NCBI GenBank assembly: GCA_030550155.1
Contig: JAUQPZ010000014.1
Span: 1 to 37,126 of the forward strand
Source of the DNA: Thermoproteota archaeon
GTDB taxonomy: Archaea > Thermoproteota > Nitrososphaeria_A > Caldarchaeales > Calditenuaceae
DNA: 37,126 bases
Direction: 5' to 3'
Shown here: positions 6,610 through 14,199 of the stretch, piece by piece
How positions within the stretch are numbered: position 1 is the first letter of the stretch
Layout of the letters: every line of letters starts with the position of its first letter
Program-made: the position numbers and the translations under genes
The notes under the pieces: model-generated
The model's input: only the letters and a program-made list of their open reading frames with translations
Database searches by the model: none
What the model was told of the DNA's origin: nothing

Positions 6610-8904
6610 TTAGCACTTTTCTCCGCCATACAACCGTATTAGGCTCCAGGTCTGGAAGGGTGTTAGAGGTGTATTCTCTATCCTACCTCCAATTTGGGCC
6701 AAAGCATCCTCTACAGCGTTAACGACAGCCTGAGTCAGCCCGATGGTCGCCGCCTCGCCCACACCTTTTGCACCCAGCGGGTTCGGAGCTGGTGTCTCAG
6801 TCCTCTCTGTTATAATCTCGGGAATCTCGACTGCTGTCGGGAACAGGTAGTCCCCTAGGTTTGATGTGACAAGGTTTCCGTCGCTGTCAAAATATGCCTC
6901 TTCGTAGAGGGCTTGGGCGAGTGCTTGGACCGCACCGCCTATTAGCTGGCCCTCGACGAGCAGTGGGTTGACGACCCTTCCGCAGTCGTCCACCAGCACC
7001 AGCTTTTTTACGTCAACCCTGCCGGTCTCAGAGTCGACCTCCACAACCGCCACATGTGTCCCGAACGGATAAGTTAGCCTCGGAGTATAGCTGACCTCCG
7101 CGGATAAGCCGTACTCAAACCCCGCGGGCAGGCGCGAAGGATCATAAGCCACCTCCGCGACCTCGCTAAGCTTGAGAGATTTCTCGGGCACGCCTCTTGC
7201 ACTAACCTTGCCCTCGCTGATTTCTAGGTCCTCAGGCCTAATCTCCATCAAGTGGGCGGCCAATTTCAAGATCTTATCCCTGACAACCTCGGAGGCCTTT
7301 AACACCGAGTTGCCCCCAGACGCCAGCGTCCAGCTCCCTGCGGTGCCCGGCCCCCAACCGATGAGAGATGTGTCCCCGAAAATAACATCGACATCCTCGA
7401 TTCTGACACCAAGCGCGTCAGCGGCAATCTGTGCGAATGATGTGCTCTCTCCCTGGCCATGAGGCAAAGTCCCTGAGAAAACTCTGACTCTCCCATCTTT
7501 CTCCACCGTGACCTTGGCGACCGTCGAGGCAAAGTTGCATACTTCTACATAGCTCGAGATTCCCACGCCCAGCAGCTTTCCACCAGACCTGAGCTCGCTT
7601 TGTCTCCGCCTAATCTCCTCATAGCCTGCCAGCTCTAACGCTTTGTTGAGAGCAAGCTCGTAGTTTCCAGAGTCATACTCGTTTCCTGTTATCGTCCTGT
7701 ATGGGAACTCCTCCGGCCTGATAAAGTTCCTTCTCCTAACCTCCGCGGGGTCAAGGCCCAGCTCCCGAGCCACCCTATCCACAGTCCTCTCGATTATGTA
7801 TGAAGCCTCAGGACGTCCCGCGCCCCTGTACGCCCCCGTGGGGACCTTATTTGTGAAGACCCCAGTGACCTCAGCCTCTAGGGCCCTGAGCTTATAGCAG
7901 CCCGGAAGCATCCCGATGATCCCCATCGGTACTTGGGCTGTTGTGAAGTAGGGATAGGCTCCGAGGTCTGTAAGTATCCTAGCCTTAACGCCTAGTAGTC
8001 GGCCATCACTCTTTACCGCCGCCTGGACCCAGGCACTGCTACCCCTTCCGTGTGTGGTGGCGTAGAAGTTCTCAGATCTCGTCTCGATCCACTTCACAGG
8101 CTTCTTAAGCATCTTGGCCAACAGAGGGACAACAATGTCCTCGGGATAATGGGCGATCTTAGAGCCGAAGGCACCTCCAATATCTGGCGATATCACCCGG
8201 ATCTTGGATTCAGGAATGCCGAGGGCTTCCGCTGTCCAGCTACGGAAGTCGAAGGGGAACTGATTCACAGCCCAGATATTGAGATAACCCAAGCCCTCGT
8301 CAAAGGCAGCAACCACGCCACGGGTCTCCATGGCCGAAGGCACCAGCCTCTGTATCCTCAGGTGAGCGTCAACAACCCTGTCAGCCTCAGCGAAGGCCCC
8401 GTCCACATCACCGTAAGCCCTCTTAGTTGTGAAACAGATATTGTCTGGGAACTCATCATGTATGACTGGTGCGCCAGGCTTCGATGCCTCTAACGGGTCA
8501 ACAACAGCCGGCAGCCTCTCATACTCTACGTTGATCTGCTCCACCGCGTCCCTGGCTGTGTATGGGTCGTCTGCTAAGACCAAGGCAACAGGCTCTCCCA
8601 CATATCTCACCTTCCCCTCTGCGAGCGGCTTAACCACAACCTTTCCCCGAGGGATGGAATCCAAATGTATTCCACCGCACATCTCATTTATCTCGGAGCC
8701 AGTGAAGGCGGCTACTGCGCCACTTTGGAGCGCGCCAGATAAGTCAACCCTCACAACGCGTGCATGAGCATAAGGGCTCCTGAGAAAGGCCAAATGAAGC
8801 ATCCGCGGGAGATTTATATCGTCTATGAACCGCCCTCTGCCAGTAATTAACCTGGGATCTTCCTTCCTGATAACGCCTTTTCCCACATAGCCCGTCCGCC
8901 GCAT
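6610..8904 (-). CDS. molybdopterin hydroxylase large subunit (xanthine dehydrogenase / aldehyde oxidase / CoxL-like family)
   Basis: 764 residues. N-terminal GKGVIRKEDPRLITGRGRF is the typical family opening. DIGGAFGSK (~241-249) contacts the cofactor, and the active-site loop AYRGAGR (358-364) is the form II type, not the AYRCSFR loop of true CO dehydrogenase. GAKGVGEAA near the C-terminus carries the catalytic Glu. Substrates of form II enzymes are aldehydes, purines or similar. The medium (FAD) and small ([2Fe-2S]) subunits are not adjacent, which is unusual. The ATG at 8904 is adopted; GTG at 8886 is an alternative because a TATATC-type box (8906-8913) predicts transcription near 8882. 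A MocA-like transferase lies 5.3 kb away. Confidence 0.88.
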   Translation of the reverse strand: MRRTGYVGKGVIRKEDPRLITGRGRFIDDINLPRMLHLAFLRSPYAHARVVRVDLSGALQSGAVAAFTGSEINEMCGGIHLDSIPRGKVVVKPLAEGKVRYVGEPVALVLADDPYTARDAVEQINVEYERLPAVVDPLEASKPGAPVIHDEFPDNICFTTKRAYGDVDGAFAEADRVVDAHLRIQRLVPSAMETRGVVAAFDEGLGYLNIWAVNQFPFDFRSWTAEALGIPESKIRVISPDIGGAFGSKIAHYPEDIVVPLLAKMLKKPVKWIETRSENFYATTHGRGSSAWVQAAVKSDGRLLGVKARILTDLGAYPYFTTAQVPMGIIGMLPGCYKLRALEAEVTGVFTNKVPTGAYRGAGRPEASYIIERTVDRVARELGLDPAEVRRRNFIRPEEFPYRTITGNEYDSGNYELALNKALELAGYEEIRRRQSELRSGGKLLGVGISSYVEVCNFASTVAKVTVEKDGRVRVFSGTLPHGQGESTSFAQIAADALGVRIEDVDVIFGDTSLIGWGPGTAGSWTLASGGNSVLKASEVVRDKILKLAAHLMEIRPEDLEISEGKVSARGVPEKSLKLSEVAEVAYDPSRLPAGFEYGLSAEVSYTPRLTYPFGTHVAVVEVDSETGRVDVKKLVLVDDCGRVVNPLLVEGQLIGGAVQALAQALYEEAYFDSDGNLVTSNLGDYLFPTAVEIPEIITERTETPAPNPLGAKGVGEAATIGLTQAVVNAVEDALAQIGGRIENTPLTPFQTWSLIRLYGGEKC

Positions 8905-9095
8905 AGATATAACCCGCTAAAAACCAGCCTAAAAACATGTCTCAAAAAAGCAAAGTCTTAGCAAGAGAGGCCAACAACTCAGGAACTATGGAAGTGGTCG
9001 CCCGATACATGCCTTGAATAATGTTTAACTAAGCCCCACCTCGAAAACGAAATCGTTCAGGCTCTAACATATTTACACGAAAGAGGAAAAACATC

Positions 9096-9103
9096 TTTAA
9101 ATA
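9096..9103 (+). promoter_or_regulatory. TATA box of the glnA transcript
   Basis: TTTAAATA; its centre is 27-30 bases before the ATG at 9129, so transcription should begin at the 43-codon ORF rather than at glnA. In the remaining 8905-9095 I see no other gene or clear repeat. Confidence 0.55.
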
Positions 9104-9128
9104 AGACTTATCTCCCATAAAGCGACAA

Positions 9129-9260
9129 ATGACAGTCCACACAACGGTGAAGGTGTCTTTGGAAAGGGCGCAAAGACGTGAGATAGAGGACAAATATGTC
9201 AGCTACGACAGCGTGCCGCAAGCCGGTGTTAGCTTCTTCTTTCTTAGCGGGGGTGTATAG
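9129..9260 (+). CDS. 43-residue leader ORF immediately upstream of glnA
   Basis: ATG at 9129 coincides with the predicted transcription start; the TAG at 9258-9260 is five bases before the glnA ATG, and the GAGGAG for glnA follows the stop. The product begins MTVHTTVKVSLERAQRR, has a charged middle and ends FFFLSGGV. No known domain is recognised. Position and leaderless start suggest it is translated first and couples to glnA, either as a small regulator or a leader peptide. It could be fortuitous; conservation is not visible from one sequence. Confidence 0.45.
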   Translation: MTVHTTVKVSLERAQRREIEDKYVSYDSVPQAGVSFFFLSGGV

Positions 9261-9265
9261 AGGAG

Positions 9266-10783
9266 ATGCCGTTTATTTTTAGGAATGGTGAGGCAACTCC
9301 CTTCAGGATGAGTGTCGACCAAGTCCTGGCAAGTATCAGGGAGAACGGCATCAAGTATGTTGATCTCCAGTTCACGGATGTCCCAGGACGGCTGCAGCAC
9401 GTAACAATTCCATCGAAGTTTATCAACGAAGACGCCTTTTCCTCCGGTGTTCCCAAGCTAGATGGCTCGTCCATAAGAGGGTTCGTCGAGATACATGAAT
9501 CCGACCTCGTCCTCTACCCAGACCCATCGACCTATGCGATAATTCCTTGGATACCAGATCATGTAAAGACTGCTAGGATGATTTGTAATGTTGGCTGGGG
9601 TATGGGGCGGGGGAGGCTGGAGAGGGATCCGCGGCATATTGCGCAGAGGGCTGAGATGTATGCTGCTGAGCAGGGCTTCTCGCTCTCGCTCTGGGGCCCT
9701 GAGATCGAGTTCTTCGTCTTTGACAGTGTTCGCTGGGATGTCCTAAACTCTTATAGGGCTCAGTCATACGTTATCGAGTCTCGAGAGGCGGCCTGGAGTA
9801 GTGGCGGGACACATTACCCGATCAGGTTCAAGGAGGGTTACTACCCGGCCCCGCCTCATGACACGCTGATGATCTTCAGGTCTGAGTGCGTCAACATCCT
9901 GATGGATGATTTCCACGTACCCTGCGACGCCCACCACCACGAGGTGGCGACAGCGGGCCAGTGTGAGATAGACATGTATAGAGACACTCTCACTAACATG
10001 GGAGATAACTCTGTCACGTACAAGTTCGTCGTCAAGAACTTGGCCCAAAAAAACGGCATGATAGCTACGTTCATGCCCAAGCCAATCTTCGGGGACAACG
10101 CCTCGGGCATGCACACGCATGTCAGCCTCTGGAGAAGCAGCGGGAAAGCCGGGTCGAACCCCGGCCACGCGGTCCTTCAACTGGACGGCCACGAAAACCT
10201 CTTCTACGACGAGAACGACGAGTATGCAGAGCTGAGCCAACTTGGCAGATATTTTGCCGGCGGACTCATGGAGCACAGCAGGGCTCTTTGCGCAATAGTT
10301 GCGCCAACCACCAATAGCTACAGGAGGCTTGTGCCCGGCTACGAGGCCCCGGTCTTCATCGCTTGGAGCAGAAGCAACAGGTCCGCCAACATTAGGATAC
10401 CGGTATATCACAGGGGCCGATCTGCTGCCTCGAAGAAGAGAATAGAGTTCAGGACCCCAGACCCATCATGTAACCCCTACCTCTGCTTCGCCGCGATGAT
10501 GGCTGCTGGGCTCGACGGACTCAAGAAGAAGATAGATATAGGGGACCCGGTGGACGAGGACATCTACAAGCTCACGCCCGAGAAGAGGAGGCAGCTGGGG
10601 ATTAAACAGCTACCGGGAAGCCTCAAAGAGGCCATAGAGGAGCTTGAGTCAGACCGCGAGTTCCTCAAACCCATCTTCTCAGCCGAGCTAATAGGTGCAA
10701 TAGTGGAAAACGGGATGAGAGAGTACACACAGGTCTCCGCGCGCCCACACCCATACGAGTTCTACCTCTACTTCGACATCTAA
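9266..10783 (+). CDS. glnA: glutamine synthetase, type I
   Basis: ATP-dependent amination of glutamate to glutamine, the main ammonia-assimilation step; cytosolic dodecamer in the family. 505 residues. Motifs: DVPGRLQHV (~38-46), GPEIEFFVFD (144-153), HHHEVATAGQCEID, KPIFGDNASGMHTHVSL, APTTNSYRRLVPG, NRSANIRIP and RIEFRTPDPSCNPYL, covering ATP, metal and glutamate sites. The C-terminal region (DEDIYKLTPEKRR) lacks the NLYDLP-type adenylylation tyrosine context, so bacterial-style adenylylation is unlikely. Start ATG 9266 has GAGGAG directly upstream and lies behind a small leader ORF. An Lrp/AsnC regulator lies 0.7 kb downstream. Confidence 0.97.
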   Translation: MPFIFRNGEATPFRMSVDQVLASIRENGIKYVDLQFTDVPGRLQHVTIPSKFINEDAFSSGVPKLDGSSIRGFVEIHESDLVLYPDPSTYAIIPWIPDHVKTARMICNVGWGMGRGRLERDPRHIAQRAEMYAAEQGFSLSLWGPEIEFFVFDSVRWDVLNSYRAQSYVIESREAAWSSGGTHYPIRFKEGYYPAPPHDTLMIFRSECVNILMDDFHVPCDAHHHEVATAGQCEIDMYRDTLTNMGDNSVTYKFVVKNLAQKNGMIATFMPKPIFGDNASGMHTHVSLWRSSGKAGSNPGHAVLQLDGHENLFYDENDEYAELSQLGRYFAGGLMEHSRALCAIVAPTTNSYRRLVPGYEAPVFIAWSRSNRSANIRIPVYHRGRSAASKKRIEFRTPDPSCNPYLCFAAMMAAGLDGLKKKIDIGDPVDEDIYKLTPEKRRQLGIKQLPGSLKEAIEELESDREFLKPIFSAELIGAIVENGMREYTQVSARPHPYEFYLYFDI

Positions 10784-10973
10784 AAACCAAGAAGAATAAC
10801 TGCCCATTAGCACAAGAGACCCCTCGGACAGAGGGCTTATAAGATCCTTCTTCCTCAATGCCTAGCCCAGAGAATAGCCTCGCTCTGTGTGGGGCCTTTT
10901 CAAGACGTATAACTGTGGCGGCTAGGCTTTTGAGCTGGCTTACTCTCTCTTCGAAGTTGAAGAGGGGTCTGAG

Positions 10974-11489
10974 ATGAGAGTGCAGTATCAGGTCCTGATT
11001 GTGGGTTATAATGAGGATTCATGCACGGAGGTGGCCCGTGCTTTGGCCTATGAGGTGGGTGCGGAGATTGCGCGGAGTGGGTGCATCCTGTTGACAGGGG
11101 GTCTTGGAGGCGTTATGGAGGCTGCCTCTCGGGGGGCGTATGAGAACGGGGGGATAACGGTCTCCATTCTTCCTCAGAAGAACACGTCAGAGGCTAACCC
11201 TTACAGCGTGGTCAAGATTGCTACTGGGCTAAGCCACATGCGTAACATGGTCAATGTCTGGTCGGCTGACGGGGTGATAGTTGTGGGAGGCGGCGCTGGA
11301 ACACTGATAGAGGTGGCGGCGGCCTATCTGGAGAAGAAGGCCATCGTCTCACTTGCAGGCTCAGGGGGAGTGGCCGACGAATATGCCGGGAAATATTTGG
11401 ACGAGAGGCGGATGGTGCTGATACATAAGGCGTCTACTCCGAAGGAGGCGGTTGAAACGCTGTTGAGGCTTATGTCTGGGAGGGTCTGA
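10974..11489 (+). CDS. LOG / TIGR00725-like Rossmann protein
   Basis: 171 residues. LLTGGLGGVMEAASRGA and GVIVVGGGAGTLIE are the two glycine-rich signatures of the LOG (lysine-decarboxylase-like, SLOG) superfamily; the latter corresponds to the PGGxGTxxE motif, with Gly replacing Pro. Family members are nucleotide-binding proteins, some being cytokinin-activating phosphoribohydrolases; the archaeal TIGR00725 branch is functionally undefined. The final 20 bases overlap the convergent Lrp gene. A TATA-like GTATAACT lies at ~10907; no clear Shine-Dalgarno is seen. Confidence 0.8.
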   Translation: MRVQYQVLIVGYNEDSCTEVARALAYEVGAEIARSGCILLTGGLGGVMEAASRGAYENGGITVSILPQKNTSEANPYSVVKIATGLSHMRNMVNVWSADGVIVVGGGAGTLIEVAAAYLEKKAIVSLAGSGGVADEYAGKYLDERRMVLIHKASTPKEAVETLLRLMSGRV

Positions 11490-11907
11490 CGACCCGGAGC
11501 ACAATGGCGGTGTTCGTGTCCCTCACACCCTCAGTCTTCCTGATCTCCTCGATACACCTGTTAAGTTCAGTCATGCTGTTCAACAAAATTACCGCAAAAG
11601 CGTCATACTGTCCCGTAATCTCGTAGACCTTCTCAACTCCTTCGAGCCTCACAAGCTTCTCTGCAACAACGGGTGTCGGCACCGAGGGGTCCACGGAGAT
11701 CATCGAGATCGCATGAACCTGCTGAGGCCTCTCAACCTCTATTGTGAACCTCTTTATGACTCCGGCCTCTACTAGTCGCTTGACCCTCCTCCTAACGGTT
11801 CCTTCAGAGATTCCCAGCTCCTTTCCTATAGACTGGTAGCTACGCCTCGCGTCAAGCCTCATAAGCGCGATGATCTTCCTGTCAAGCTCGTCCAGCTCCA
11901 CAGTCAC
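11470..11907 (-). CDS. Lrp/AsnC-family transcriptional regulator
   Basis: 145 residues. The N-terminal winged helix-turn-helix (LDELDRKIIALMRLDARRSY, then LGISEGTVRRRVKRLVEAG) is followed by the RAM/AsnC ligand-binding domain from ~65 (VHAISMISVD ... VEKVYEITGQYDAFAVIL). This class binds amino acids and controls nitrogen and amino-acid metabolism. Proximity to glnA makes glutamine or nitrogen a plausible signal, but that is inference. GTG start at 11907; a TATA-like element (11940-11947, minus strand) predicts a transcript start near 11916. Confidence 0.9.
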   Translation of the reverse strand: MTVELDELDRKIIALMRLDARRSYQSIGKELGISEGTVRRRVKRLVEAGVIKRFTIEVERPQQVHAISMISVDPSVPTPVVAEKLVRLEGVEKVYEITGQYDAFAVILLNSMTELNRCIEEIRKTEGVRDTNTAIVLRVVRPSQT

Positions 11908-12033
11908 GGCACTTGCTCACAGTTATGCGCCTCCTAGACTTATAATAGAGTTTTCTCAGGCCTCCCGGATAGTCGCCTGATATTGCCTTATTATATACGG
12001 GGGACCTCTGTATCCCTTTTTCACCCTATTCTG

Positions 12034-12041
12034 ATTAAATA
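12034..12041 (+). promoter_or_regulatory. TATA box of the ubiquitin-like gene
   Basis: ATTAAATA; its centre is 27 bases before ~12065, giving a ~10-base leader to the ATG at 12075. A stronger TTATATA lies further up (~11990). Confidence 0.45.
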
Positions 12042-12074
12042 CAGGGGGTTACGGACGGTTCCCTGAAAGGCTCC

Positions 12075-12311
12075 ATGGAGATTGAGGTAGTCCCGCTAAT
12101 AGGGCCGTCCCGGAGGCTAAGACTGGAGGTTGCTTTTGACGAGCGTGTAGGAAAGATTGTTGAGAAGGTATCCCGGGAGGTGGGGGTGTCTGGCTACTTC
12201 TTCAAGATCGTGGGGAAGGGAAGAGTGTTGAGCGAGGAAGCCGTGATAGGTGAAGTGGTCAAGGACGTGGGGAACACATTCTATTTCTATCCTGAGGTTA
12301 TGGGTGGCTGA
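12075..12311 (+). CDS. ubiquitin-like beta-grasp protein ending in Gly-Gly
   Basis: 78 residues, close to ubiquitin's 76. The order of elements matches a beta-grasp fold: strand MEIEVVPLIG, strand RRLRLEVAF, helix RVGKIVEKVSREVG, strand YFFKIVGKGR, a LSEEAVIGEVVKDVG segment matching ubiquitin's TLSDYNIQKES region, and a last strand TFYFYPEV followed by MGG and the stop. The free C-terminal diglycine is what activated modifiers (ubiquitin, SAMPs, Urm1) and sulfur carriers (MoaD, ThiS) use. No E1, E2, RING or JAMM gene lies in the window. The final 25 bases overlap the convergent VKOR gene. It may be a protein modifier or a sulfur carrier; the sequence resembles ubiquitin more than MoaD by eye. 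Confidence 0.7.
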   Translation: MEIEVVPLIGPSRRLRLEVAFDERVGKIVEKVSREVGVSGYFFKIVGKGRVLSEEAVIGEVVKDVGNTFYFYPEVMGG

Positions 12312-12745
12312 GACCAGATACGAGCGAGGAATGCTGAGGCGAATACCGCCGCGCCTAGCGCATGTGCCATCGTGCATAACAAGCATATGCTTCCGATCTG
12401 GAAAACCTCGAGATAGAGCAGGGCTAGTGCCCCGATCACGCCGAGAGCCGACCACCCCAACAGATAGTATCCGCCCCTCTCCTTTTTAATCGCCAGGACC
12501 GACAGGAATAGCGCAACTCCAAACCATCCGGCGCCTAAGGCTGCCACAGGGATGCCGAAGATCCTTGAATACTCGCTCTGGATTACAGCTTCGCAGGAAA
12601 AGATGTTGCCTATTTCGCAGAACTGCGGTATGCCGGGAGGAGATATAAGGTAGGCCGAGAGAGGTAGCCCCGCCGCTGAGAAAAAAGCTGAGGCTATGTA
12701 GGCCGCCTTAGGCCCCCCCACCCGCGGCATGACTTCTCTCCTCAC
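12287..12745 (-). CDS. VKOR-family membrane thiol oxidoreductase
   Basis: 152 residues with four or five hydrophobic helices. Cys43 and Cys51 in a loop after the first helix (QFCEIGNIFSC) and the CLLC redox pair at 121-124 in a late helix are the four VKOR cysteines. It reoxidises a periplasmic-type thioredoxin partner and passes electrons to quinone, driving disulfide formation outside the membrane. It follows the thioredoxin-like gene with a 4-base ATGA-type overlap, so the two form a disulfide-generating pair. Its 3' end overlaps the ubiquitin-like gene. Confidence 0.88.
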   Translation of the reverse strand: MRREVMPRVGGPKAAYIASAFFSAAGLPLSAYLISPPGIPQFCEIGNIFSCEAVIQSEYSRIFGIPVAALGAGWFGVALFLSVLAIKKERGGYYLLGWSALGVIGALALLYLEVFQIGSICLLCTMAHALGAAVFASAFLARIWSQPPITSG

Positions 12746-13347
12746 CCTAAAGCAGAGTTTAGGATGCTTGCAAGGAACTGCTTAGGCTGTTCACCTGAAA
12801 CGACTCTCACGATATTTCCTGACTCGTCGATTACGATGTAGGTGGGTGTGCCCTTTACGCCGTACAGCGAGGAGACGCGGCCCCCTTCATCCCAGACAAC
12901 TGTCCAGGGTATTTGGTTGCGCGCTACAAAACCCGCGTTATCAGCTATACTACTCTGTCTATCATCTATCATTATTGTCACAAACTCCACACCCCTGCCG
13001 CTGAACTCCGAGTAGAGCTCCTTAATAACGGGCTCCATATTGTTGCAGTGCGGGCACCTCCACCACGAAAAGTCCAAGAATACAACTTTACCCCTGGTGG
13101 ATGAGAGGGTAAATTTTTCTTCGGAGAGACCCTCAGCTGTCAGCTTATTTAATGTAAAGTCGGGGGCGGCGCCTCTGTTCGTAACCTGTGTTAATGTTGA
13201 GACCGGGGGCGGCGCTGTCGGGGGCTGTAGGAGCAGGAATACTATGAGGCCCACGAAGACCGCCGCAGGGAGGAAGGCTATAATGTAGGAGAACCTAGCC
13301 CGGCTCTTACTCTTTGCCGAAGCGGACCTCTTACCTTTTCTCTCCAT
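12742..13347 (-). CDS. membrane-anchored thioredoxin-like (TlpA/DsbA-type) protein
   Basis: 201 residues. A basic N-terminus, one transmembrane segment (~20-40), a Pro-rich linker (41-50), then a thioredoxin fold with redox motif CPHC (98-101) after FLDFSWW and the cis-Pro KGTPTYIV. The catalytic domain should face outside. The neighbouring VKOR gene (4-base overlap) is the likely electron acceptor, giving a complete oxidative-folding module. The ATG at 13347 is exactly where a TATA box (13371-13378) predicts transcription to start. Confidence 0.88.
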   Translation of the reverse strand: MERKGKRSASAKSKSRARFSYIIAFLPAAVFVGLIVFLLLQPPTAPPPVSTLTQVTNRGAAPDFTLNKLTAEGLSEEKFTLSSTRGKVVFLDFSWWRCPHCNNMEPVIKELYSEFSGRGVEFVTIMIDDRQSSIADNAGFVARNQIPWTVVWDEGGRVSSLYGVKGTPTYIVIDESGNIVRVVSGEQPKQFLASILNSALG

Positions 13348-13370
13348 CTAAGATGGTCATGCATCCCCCT

Positions 13371-13378
13371 CTTAAAAA
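13371..13378 (-). promoter_or_regulatory. TATA box of the thioredoxin-VKOR operon
   Basis: TTTTTAAG on the minus strand, centre 27 bases from the ATG at 13347; leaderless operon predicted. Confidence 0.6.
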
Positions 13379-13398
13379 CGTTGCCACACGCAAACAGG

Positions 13399-14163
13399 CT
13401 AGGGTGTAGCGTTCGCGAGGAAGCCGCCGTCAATTACGAAGATCTGGCCGGTGATATATGATGCGTCGGGGCTTGCTAAGAAGGCGGCGAGCCTGCCCAC
13501 CTCCTCGGGGGAGCCCAGCCTTCCAAGCGGGATGCGCTGTAAAAGCCTCTCAAGGTTAAGCGCCCCTTCCTCGATCCTCTTCCTGACCATGTCCGTCGCA
13601 ATGAACCCGGGTGCTATCGCGTTGACTGTTATACCGTGGGGCGCCAGCTCGAGTGCTAAAGTCCTCGTGAGCCCCATTATTCCTGACTTTGACGAGGCGT
13701 AAGCCGTCCTTCCACTGATGCTCATGAACGAGGTGACGGATGCGATGTTGATGATTCTCCCCCAGTGGTTCTTGGCCATATGCGCGGCCGCGTATTTGGA
13801 GCAGAGGAAGGGGGCTTTGAGATTTACGGTTAAAACCCAGTCCCACTCGGCGAGCGTCAGCTCCGAGGCGGGCTTCGCGATGTTCACCCCCGCGTTGTTG
13901 ACCAATATGTCGACCCTGCCCATCCGCTCAAGAGCCTCCTCGACCAGCTGCCTACATGACTCAGGGTCCGAGAGATCATAGGCCAGCATTATGAAGTCTG
14001 CCCCCAGCCCTTGAAGTATCTGAGAGACCTCGCCAAGCCCGTCCTTTCTCGAGGCGTGGACTGCGACACGGGCGCCCTCCCTCGCAAACTCTACGGCTAT
14101 TCCTTTCCCGATGCCTCTGCTGGACCCAGTGACCAGAGCCGTCAGCCCGTCTAGCCTACCCAA
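13399..14163 (-). CDS. short-chain dehydrogenase/reductase (FabG-like)
   Basis: 254 residues. The NAD(P) motif TGSSRGIG (12-19), NNAG (~89-92), catalytic Ser ~142, Tyr155 and Lys159 in YASSK, and PGFIATDM form a complete classical SDR. Best resemblance is to 3-oxoacyl-[ACP] reductase and related alcohol/ketoreductases; since archaea generally lack the ACP-based fatty-acid pathway, another ketone or alcohol substrate is likely. It lies 36 bases after the MocA-like gene, probably in one operon. Substrate unknown. Confidence 0.85.
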   Translation of the reverse strand: MGRLDGLTALVTGSSRGIGKGIAVEFAREGARVAVHASRKDGLGEVSQILQGLGADFIMLAYDLSDPESCRQLVEEALERMGRVDILVNNAGVNIAKPASELTLAEWDWVLTVNLKAPFLCSKYAAAHMAKNHWGRIINIASVTSFMSISGRTAYASSKSGIMGLTRTLALELAPHGITVNAIAPGFIATDMVRKRIEEGALNLERLLQRIPLGRLGSPEEVGRLAAFLASPDASYITGQIFVIDGGFLANATP

Positions 14164-14199
14164 CCCGCAGCACCTACCACGTCAGAGGCGGCCGGAGAA

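Noticed and set aside
6393-6629. 78-codon ORF after the molybdenum hydroxylase gene on the minus strand
   Set aside because: Its coding span is the structured RNA and the RNA's TATA box; the peptide has no recognisable features.
6610-8904. Aerobic CO dehydrogenase (CoxL form I)
   Set aside because: The active-site loop is AYRGAGR, not AYRCSFR, and no coxM/coxS lie beside it.
10858-10977. 39-codon ORF overlapping the LOG-like start (ATGA)
   Set aside because: Its ATG lies upstream of the transcript start predicted from the TATA-like CTTATAAG at 10836, and the peptide is unremarkable.
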